DNA of 17,707 nt, taken from positions 1 to 17,707 of the forward strand of contig JBDNFD010000055.1 in the NCBI GenBank assembly GCA_041689995.1. The letters are read 5' to 3'. Both the position numbers and the translations under genes were made by a program. This DNA comes from DASSWG01 sp041689995. Its GTDB lineage: Bacteria > Bacteroidota > Bacteroidia > Flavobacteriales > Flavobacteriaceae. This document shows, one piece after another, positions 6,613 to 12,388 of the stretch (position 1 is its first letter; each line of letters begins with the position of its first letter). The notes beneath the pieces were generated by a model. That model was not told the origin of the DNA. It saw nothing but the letters and a program-made list of their open reading frames with translations, and searched no databases.

Positions 6613-8919
6613 ATGACTAAGCAGACCACAGAAAAAATCGAGTTGGCGGCTCAATTCGTGAATTCCACTTCCAAACATATTTTTCTCACGGGAAAAGCGG
6701 GAACGGGGAAAACCACTTTTCTACACGAAATTGCCGAAACCACCCATAAAAACTTTTTGATTGTCGCGCCAACCGGAGTGGCAGCTTTGAACGCCGGCGG
6801 AGTAACGATTCATTCTCAATTTCTATTTCCATTCGGAAGCTTTTTGCCGGAGGAAATTCAATTTGGGCAAGCTCCGAGTGGGAATTTTTTCACCAAAAAC
6901 CAACTGGCTCGTCGGCATCCTTTAAACAGTCCCAGAAAGCAAGTACTGCGAAATATTGATCTGCTTATTATCGATGAGGTGAGCATGTTACGCGCTGATA
7001 TGCTCGATGCCATTGATTACCGTTTGAAATCGGCAAAAGGCAATTTTAAGCAAAGTTTTGGAGGCGCGCAATTGCTCATGATCGGCGATATGTTCCAACT
7101 GCCACCAATCGTGAAAGATCATGAGTGGGCTATTTTAAAAGATTTTTACGCCAGTCCGCATTTTTTTGAGTCATTGGCCCTGAAAAAAAGCGGTTTTACC
7201 TACATTGAATTCGACAAAATATTTCGGCAGCGAGAAGACCGGTTTATTGAAATCCTAAACAATATCCGCAACAATGCATGCACAAACGAAAATATAGAAA
7301 GGCTCAATAGTTGTTATCTTTCAGAAAGCGAAATTGCCCAACAGAATGACGAAAAACACGCGATCACACTCACCACGCACAATTATTTGGCAGAGCGGTT
7401 GAACAGGCAAGAATTGGATAAACTTCCGGGAAAACCCCACTTTTATCCCAGCAAAATTGAAGGTGAATTCCCAGAACATATTTATCCGGTTCCAGCGAAA
7501 TTGGAATTGAAAACTGGAGCGAAAGTGATGTTCCTAAAAAATGATGGCGAAGAAAAACGATATTACAACGGAAAGTTGGCCGAGGTTTGCGAACTCTCTA
7601 AAGACAAGGTTTGCGTAAAAATGGAAGACGGAACCAAACTTTGGCTGGAAAAATATGAGTGGGAAAACAAAAAATACAAATTGCACCCGGAAACCAAAGA
7701 ATTGGAAGAAGAAATTGTCGGCACGTTCACACAATATCCCATAAAAACCGCTTGGGCGATAACCGTGCACAAAAGCCAAGGACTGACTTTCGACAAAGCA
7801 ATTATAGATGTCGGGCAAGCCTTCGCTTCCGGACAGGTATATGTGGCTCTTTCGCGGTTGCGTTCCTTGGACGGATTGATACTCAGAACAAAAATATCAT
7901 CTTTCGGAATTTCCAGCGATGAAAAAATCATACGTTTTTCGGAAAGCAAGGCGCACCAACCCGCTTTAGAAAAAACCCTTAAATCTGCACAAACAAATTT
8001 TCTGAATTCCCTTTTGGCAGAAACCTTCAATCTTTCTTCCGTGATACAACAAGTGTCTTATTGCCAAAATAAAATCGGCATAAAAATGGAATTTGAGGAT
8101 GCTGAAATGCGGGTGGCACTTGAAGAATTGCAGAAAAAACTTTCGGCGGAGCAACCAGTCACGGCTACATTTAGAAAACAAATAGAACAACTTCTGGCCC
8201 CGAGTACTCGGGGTGAAAACAATGAAAAACTCTTGGAGAGAATTGAAAAAGGCAGCGAATATTATTTGAAATTCCTTCAGGAACGCAACAAGGAATTGCT
8301 CGTTCATTTGGAAGAAGTGCGGGGACTTCCGCGGACCAAAGCTTATCAAACCGCTTTGGAAGAAATCGATCAAAGCATTTCTAAAAAGATGGAGCAAATC
8401 CAGAAAGCAGGCTATGTTTCACACTGTATTTTTGAGGGAAAAACAATCCTACGGAAGGAAGATCTTCGGCTTTCGCGCATCGAGAAAAGAAAGGAAATGT
8501 TAAAAGAAATAATAAAATATGTAGCGGAAAACCCGAAAAACTTCAAGACAAAAACGGGGAAAAGACGAAAAAAATCTACCAAAGGAGAAACTTTTCAAAT
8601 CACTTTTGAAATGATTTCTGAAGGTTTGAATCCCGAAGAAATCGCCAAAAAGCGCGGATTGGTCTTGGGCACGATCGAAAGCCATTTGGCACGTGGAATC
8701 CAATCTGGGGAAGTGGATATTTCCGCATTGATGGACAAAAAGCAATTAGAGGAATTGAAAGGCATCATGAAAAATCCCAGCACAACGATCGGGGAAATTT
8801 TCAATCAAACAAATGGAAAATATAGCTATGGAAAATTGCGCATGGCCCAAGCTTGGTTTCTTCGCGAAAACCAAACAACAGATGTTCCGCTTCAATCATC
8901 AAGTTCGAATTTGCCGTAA
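6613..8919 (+). CDS. Pif1/RecD-like superfamily 1 helicase with C-terminal helix-turn-helix
   Basis: A 768-aa ATP-dependent DNA helicase. Motifs: Walker A GKAGTGKTT (27-35), APTGVAALNAGG just after it, Walker B LLIIDEVSML (117-126), GDMFQLPP (158-165), TVHKSQGLTFDKAIIDVG in the second RecA-like domain and YVALSRLRSLDGLIL (motif VI). This is the Pif1-type organisation. The C-terminal third is charged and helical; about residues 660-755 (QITFEMISEGLNPEEIAKKR and following) resemble the helix-turn-helix domain found at the C-terminus of some RecQ helicases. Residues 527-536 (LLAPSTRGEN) are encoded by the palindromic repeat described separately. The gene ends convergently with mtgA, overlapping it by 28 bp. 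Its exact role (replication, recombination or G4 unwinding) is not shown by the sequence. Confidence 0.92.
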   Translation: MTKQTTEKIELAAQFVNSTSKHIFLTGKAGTGKTTFLHEIAETTHKNFLIVAPTGVAALNAGGVTIHSQFLFPFGSFLPEEIQFGQAPSGNFFTKNQLARRHPLNSPRKQVLRNIDLLIIDEVSMLRADMLDAIDYRLKSAKGNFKQSFGGAQLLMIGDMFQLPPIVKDHEWAILKDFYASPHFFESLALKKSGFTYIEFDKIFRQREDRFIEILNNIRNNACTNENIERLNSCYLSESEIAQQNDEKHAITLTTHNYLAERLNRQELDKLPGKPHFYPSKIEGEFPEHIYPVPAKLELKTGAKVMFLKNDGEEKRYYNGKLAEVCELSKDKVCVKMEDGTKLWLEKYEWENKKYKLHPETKELEEEIVGTFTQYPIKTAWAITVHKSQGLTFDKAIIDVGQAFASGQVYVALSRLRSLDGLILRTKISSFGISSDEKIIRFSESKAHQPALEKTLKSAQTNFLNSLLAETFNLSSVIQQVSYCQNKIGIKMEFEDAEMRVALEELQKKLSAEQPVTATFRKQIEQLLAPSTRGENNEKLLERIEKGSEYYLKFLQERNKELLVHLEEVRGLPRTKAYQTALEEIDQSISKKMEQIQKAGYVSHCIFEGKTILRKEDLRLSRIEKRKEMLKEIIKYVAENPKNFKTKTGKRRKKSTKGETFQITFEMISEGLNPEEIAKKRGLVLGTIESHLARGIQSGEVDISALMDKKQLEELKGIMKNPSTTIGEIFNQTNGKYSYGKLRMAQAWFLRENQTTDVPLQSSSSNLP
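8194..8219 (+). repeat. 26-bp palindrome-centred repeat, copy 2 (inside the helicase gene)
   Basis: CTGG, then the perfect palindrome CCCCGAGTACTCGGGG (8198-8213), then TGAAAA. It equals copy 1 except for one base after the palindrome. Here it is read as LAPSTRGE, a different frame from copy 1, so the identity is at the DNA level. Confidence 0.85.
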
Positions 8920-9563
8920 TGCCGCATTTGTTCCAAAATCCAATTGACCCGACTTTGGATATAACGTGTGGGAGGATTTGCTTTATATTCCCGCGGATTG
9001 GGCAAAATTGCCGCCAAAGCCGCAGCTTCTCTTTGAGTCAAATTTTTTGCGGGTTTGTGAAACCAATATTCCGCGGCGGCCTGCGCGCCATAAATTCCAT
9101 TTCCCATTTCGATGCTGTTTAAATACACTTCCAAAATACGTTCTTTGCTCCACAAAGTCTCGATCAAAACCGTAAAGTAAGCTTCCAAACCTTTCCTTAT
9201 CCAACTTCTTCCCGGCCACAGAAAAACATTTTTTGCCGTTTGTTGACTTATTGTACTCGCGCCGCGCATTGGTTTTCCTTCTTGGTGCTTTTCGAGAACT
9301 TTTTGGATCGCTTTCACATCAAACCCCTTGTGGATTTCAAAATTCTGATCTTCACTGGCGATCACCGCCAACTGCAAATTCGGTGAAATTTCTTCCATGG
9401 GAACCCAATCGTGTTGAAATGATTGTTCCGTATTCTCAAAATAGCGAATTCCCATCAATGGCGTGAATGGAACTGGCGCCCATTTGAAAATCAACACCAT
9501 AAAAATACTGAGGGCAAAAAACCACAGTATTGTTTTCAACAGGATTTTAAAGAATTTTTTCAA
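8892..9563 (-). CDS. mtgA: Monofunctional biosynthetic peptidoglycan transglycosylase
   Basis: GT51 enzyme polymerising glycan strands from lipid II at the outer face of the inner membrane. The 223-aa protein has one N-terminal membrane anchor (about 8-27). GT51 motif 1 is EDQNFEIHKGFD (71-82, catalytic Glu71), motif 2 GASTISQQTAKN (101-112), and motif 3 spans RKGLEAYF...LIETLWSKERILEVYLN (123-149). There is no transpeptidase domain, so it is MtgA rather than a bifunctional PBP. The start codon appears to be TTG at 9563: no in-frame ATG lies upstream, and the first internal Met (22) would destroy the membrane anchor. The last 28 bp overlap the 3' end of the helicase gene on the opposite strand. 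Confidence 0.95.
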   Translation of the reverse strand: MKKFFKILLKTILWFFALSIFMVLIFKWAPVPFTPLMGIRYFENTEQSFQHDWVPMEEISPNLQLAVIASEDQNFEIHKGFDVKAIQKVLEKHQEGKPMRGASTISQQTAKNVFLWPGRSWIRKGLEAYFTVLIETLWSKERILEVYLNSIEMGNGIYGAQAAAEYWFHKPAKNLTQREAAALAAILPNPREYKANPPTRYIQSRVNWILEQMRHYGKFELDD

Positions 9564-9581
9564 AATAAAAGATTTTTGTGT

Positions 9582-9614
9582 AAACCTAACAGGTTTTTAA
9601 AACCTGTTAGGTTT
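9582..9614. repeat. Perfect 16-bp-arm palindrome, intergenic terminator/REP-like
   Basis: Arms AAACCTAACAGGTTTT (9582-9597) and AAAACCTGTTAGGTTT (9599-9614) are exact inverted complements around one T. It lies between the 3' end of the oxidoreductase gene and the 5' end of mtgA, both on the minus strand, so it could terminate the first transcript. The A/T tracts at the centre rather than after the stem make a classical rho-independent terminator less clear-cut. From memory, similar ACCTxACAGGTTT palindromes are frequent between flavobacterial genes. Confidence 0.8.
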
Positions 9615-9630
9615 GGCCACCATGGATATT

Positions 9631-10746
9631 TCATGCGATCAATTCCGCTAATTCCCTACCAATAAAACTCCCAATCGCAATTCCCATTCCGCCAAGCCGA
9701 ACTCCGCAATAGCAATTTTGTGAAAATTGTTTTACAATGGGTTTCTTTTGTTTGCCGATTCCCATAATTCCGCTCCACGCAAAATCGATTTCATGCTCGG
9801 TTTTTGGTAAAATGGTTTCCTTCAAAATGTGTTTTAATTCCATTTGAATCAGCTCTGTTTCTTTCATCACCGTGGTTTCCTCCGTTTTATAATCCAGATT
9901 TCTTCCGCCACCGAACAAAATGCGGTTGTCAATATTCCGGAAATAATAATACCCTTTTTCCAAATGGAAGGTTCCTTTGATCTGTAAATTTTCAATTGGT
10001 TTGGTGATCAGCACTTGCGCCCGCGCCGGCTTTACGTTTTCGATACCAAGTTCTTTGGAAAATCCGTTGGTGGCAAGCAACAATTTTTTCGTTTTGAATG
10101 AGAATTGATCGCAGGAAATTTCGACATGTTTCCCAGCTTCTGAAAATTCGTTCACCGCGACTTGGTTCAGAATGAAAATTCCTGAGGAAAAAGCTTTGTG
10201 AAGCAATGCTGACATCATTTTTCCGGTATCGATCTGTCCTTCAAATTTGTTGAAGATTATTTTTGGCAAAATCTGCTGAAATTCAAACTTGTTCGGACTT
10301 TCCGTGAAAACATTTTCATTGAAAATAGGGAACAACAAGCTGTTTATTTGCTTTTTCTTCTGAAAACATGTGTCATATAATTCCTCGTCTTCTTTCACGA
10401 ACAATTCATATCCACCCAAATTCTCAAACCCAATATTTTCGTCGCCCAAGTTTTTCCGAAGCAATTCCAATCCATTTTTGCGCTGTTCAATGAGTTTCAA
10501 AACCTCCTCTTCCGTGTGGGTTTTCAAATCATCCAAAATTTCAGAAATACTTCCAAAACAAGCAAAACCCGCATTTTTTGTGCTTGCTCCGTTGGGAAGT
10601 ATTCCCTTTTCCAACACCAATATTTTAGCCTTTGGAAAACGTTCACGAAGCGATAATGCACAATTCAAACCGACAATTCCGCTGCCGACGATTGTAAAAT
10701 CGATATTGTAAAACCAGGTTTTGCGCTCCCAGTAGCTGAAGTTCAT
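9631..10746 (-). CDS. FAD-dependent amine/amino-acid oxidoreductase (DAO family)
   Basis: 371-aa flavoprotein of the D-amino-acid oxidase/glycine oxidase/PuuB-like superfamily. The N-terminal Rossmann FAD site is FTIVGSGIVGLNCAL (17-31, GxGxxG at 21-26) with acidic E46 at the end of the second strand (ILVLEKG), and GASTKNAGFACFGS (53-66) matches the FAD-contacting block of this superfamily. The C-terminal RLGGMGIAIGSFIGRELAELI closes the FAD domain. A WERKTW segment precedes the Rossmann fold, as in several PuuB/OrdL-type proteins. The substrate cannot be read from the sequence. It stands alone, with mtgA downstream behind a palindrome and the defence island upstream. Confidence 0.88.
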   Translation of the reverse strand: MNFSYWERKTWFYNIDFTIVGSGIVGLNCALSLRERFPKAKILVLEKGILPNGASTKNAGFACFGSISEILDDLKTHTEEEVLKLIEQRKNGLELLRKNLGDENIGFENLGGYELFVKEDEELYDTCFQKKKQINSLLFPIFNENVFTESPNKFEFQQILPKIIFNKFEGQIDTGKMMSALLHKAFSSGIFILNQVAVNEFSEAGKHVEISCDQFSFKTKKLLLATNGFSKELGIENVKPARAQVLITKPIENLQIKGTFHLEKGYYYFRNIDNRILFGGGRNLDYKTEETTVMKETELIQMELKHILKETILPKTEHEIDFAWSGIMGIGKQKKPIVKQFSQNCYCGVRLGGMGIAIGSFIGRELAELIA

Positions 10747-11017
10747 GATCGATTTTATTTTCTGAAAATTACGGAAAATAAAACTAAAAGGATGTTATTG
10801 AGAAATTTTTTGAAACCGACTATTCTTAAGATCGGTTCGCTGGACGGGAAGAGGCATAGGGAATTTTTAGATTAATAAACCCGCGATTGCTTATACATAA
10901 TGTTCTCTGCTAAATCTTTTTCGTTCAGTTTAACATTGTGCTTTGGCAAACATATTCTTTTGTAAATTTTGGCTTTGTTTGGATTATGCGAATTGCGAAT
11001 ATGTATAGCTTTTAGCA
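10747..11017. other. Gene-free 271-bp gap with dispersed inverted repeats
   Basis: No ORF is supported. A 6-bp-arm hairpin AACCGA/TCGGTT lies at 10814-10837. Longer-range pairs are TATACATA (10892-10899) against TATGTATA (11000-11007), enclosing CAAACA (10947-10952) against TGTTTG (10976-10981). The gap marks the boundary between the housekeeping segment and the AT-rich restriction island, and the outer pair ends 10 bp from the last gene of the island. Confidence 0.5.
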
Positions 11018-12088
11018 TTAACTTCTCTGTTCGTTTATCAATAATTTCAATTCGGCTTTAGTCGGCAGAACAGTTTTATATTTACTAGCAAAAATTTGTT
11101 CATTGCTTTCTGGTAAAGTATATTCTACCACAGATTCACTTTTGTTTTTACATAACACAATTCCAATTGTTTTGTTCTCATCCTTTAATCGTATTTCCCG
11201 GTCGTAAAAATTGACATACATCTGCATTTGTCCAAGGTCTTGATGCTTTAACTCTCCAATCTTTAGGTCAATCAGTACAAAGCATTTTAAAATTCGATTG
11301 TAAAATACCAAATCAATTCTAAAGTGTTTGTCGTCAAAGGATATTCTTTTCTGTCTGGCTACAAATGTAAATCCGTTACCAAGTTCTAATAAGAAATGCT
11401 CTAATTTATCAATTAATTCCTGCTCCAGTTGACTTTCGGAATATTCTGTGTGTTCTGGAAGTCCAATGAATTCAAGAATATAAGGGTCTTTTATAGCATC
11501 TTTTGGTTTTTCAAGAACAAGACCTTTTTCAGAAAGTTCTTTTATTTTGTTTTTGTCTCTACTTAAAGTAAGTCTTGTATATAATGCTGAATCAAATTGA
11601 CGTTGTAATTCTCGTACACTCCAATTGTTTCTAAACGACTCAATTTCATAGAACTTTCGTTCTCTTTGATCATCAACCCGCATTAGTTTTAAGTAATGCG
11701 ACCAACTCAATGTGAATTCAACAGACGTTGTCTGCCGAATTTTTTTTGCAGATTTAACAGACAATGTCTGCTGTTTTTGTTTTTCAGATTCCGCAGACAG
11801 TGTTTGCGGTTTTGAGTAAACAAGGTAAAATTGCCGCATTTGTTCAATATTCCTTTCTGAAAACCCTTTTCCAAATTCTTTTGTTAATACATTTGATAGT
11901 TCTTTCACGACCTTTTTACCATAATCAGCTCTTTCTTTTCCTCCTTGTTCTTCCTCAACCAACATTCTACCAATCTCAAAGTAGGTAAGTACCATAGTTT
12001 GATTAACCGTACGCAGTACTTTGTTTCTTGCCGATTGTAATAAATCAACAACTTGGGAGAAAAATTTTGCATTTGAAAGATTCGTCAT
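11018..12088 (-). CDS. DUF1016/YhcG-type PD-(D/E)XK nuclease domain protein
   Basis: 356-aa protein with the two-domain DUF1016 layout. The N-terminal helical domain (about 10-165) includes YFEIGRMLVEEEQGG, FSERNIEQMRQFYLVY, LSWSHYLKLM and the RNNWSVRELQRQ block. The C-terminal PD-(D/E)XK domain (about 200-350) has FRIDLVFYN (Asp259), FVLIDLKIGE (Asp274, Lys276) and the following GQMQMYVNFYD helix. Between the domains, residues 95-124 contain three 12-residue repeats beginning QTLS, QTLS and QTTS. It is the last gene of a tight minus-strand cluster with a restriction-modification protein, 9 bp from the methyltransferase fragment. These proteins are often found near restriction-modification systems; the biochemical role is not settled to my knowledge. 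Nuclease activity is inferred from the preserved motif. Confidence 0.88.
   Translation of the reverse strand: MTNLSNAKFFSQVVDLLQSARNKVLRTVNQTMVLTYFEIGRMLVEEEQGGKERADYGKKVVKELSNVLTKEFGKGFSERNIEQMRQFYLVYSKPQTLSAESEKQKQQTLSVKSAKKIRQTTSVEFTLSWSHYLKLMRVDDQRERKFYEIESFRNNWSVRELQRQFDSALYTRLTLSRDKNKIKELSEKGLVLEKPKDAIKDPYILEFIGLPEHTEYSESQLEQELIDKLEHFLLELGNGFTFVARQKRISFDDKHFRIDLVFYNRILKCFVLIDLKIGELKHQDLGQMQMYVNFYDREIRLKDENKTIGIVLCKNKSESVVEYTLPESNEQIFASKYKTVLPTKAELKLLINEQRS
11722..11808 (-). repeat. Three 36-bp-period repeats, each with a palindrome, inside the DUF1016 gene
   Basis: On the plus strand CAGAC starts at 11722, 11758 and 11794, exactly 36 bp apart. Each begins a near-palindrome: CAGACGTTGTCTG, CAGACAATGTCTG and CAGACAGTGTTTG. 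In protein they give a 12-residue period (QTLSAESEKQKQ, QTLSVKSAKKIR, then QTTSVEF) in the inter-domain linker. Confidence 0.8.
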
Positions 12089-12097
12089 TTTGGGCTG

Positions 12098-12388
12098 TTA
12101 TTGGTTGTTTATAATGGCTTTCCCGATTGCCTTCACATATTTCGGAGGTATGGCATTTCCTATCATTCTTGCGGTGTTGGCAATACTTGTAGTTTTAAAA
12201 ATGTAATTTTTACGAAATGATTGCAAAGTTGCACCTCCTCGTAATGAAATGGCTCTATCTTCTTCCGGATGGGCAAAGCGATCATTTGAAATGCTGAAAG
12301 ATTTTGTGATTATGGTTGGAGAAGGTCTGTCCCACCACATTCTGCCGTAAGAATCTTTAAGGTTAATATTGTCGCCCTTAGCTTTCAT
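12098..12388 (-). pseudogene. C-terminal fragment of a C5-cytosine DNA methyltransferase
   Basis: A 96-aa ORF carrying only the tail of an m5C methyltransferase: SYGRMWWDRPSPTIITKSF (motif IX region, about 13-31), RFAHPEEDRAISLRGGATLQSF (about 37-58) and ARMIGNAIPPKYVKAIGKAI (motif X, about 73-92). The SAM-binding PxGxG, the catalytic PC motif, ENV and the target-recognition region are absent. The likely ATG (12386-12388) overlaps the stop of the upstream restriction-modification gene by 11 nt. It therefore sits as a translationally coupled second gene, although it cannot methylate by itself. It could be a recombination stub left when another system was replaced, or a subunit of a split enzyme whose other half is not in this window. 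Confidence 0.8.

Noticed and set aside
10840..10860. GACGGGAAGAGG considered as an att-like repeat of the tRNA-Pro 3' end (GTCGGGATGAGAGG)
   Set aside because: Similarity is limited to a few bases with a gap; no integrase is present and the match does not extend.
11722..11808. 36-bp periodic palindromes considered as a mini-CRISPR
   Set aside because: The intervening sequence is coding and itself repeats at the protein level, all within an intact DUF1016 reading frame.
12021..12206. Plus-strand ORF with hydrophobic residues between the DUF1016 gene and the methyltransferase fragment
   Set aside because: It is antisense to two recognised coding regions whose protein motifs are clear; its hydrophobicity is a by-product of the opposite strand.
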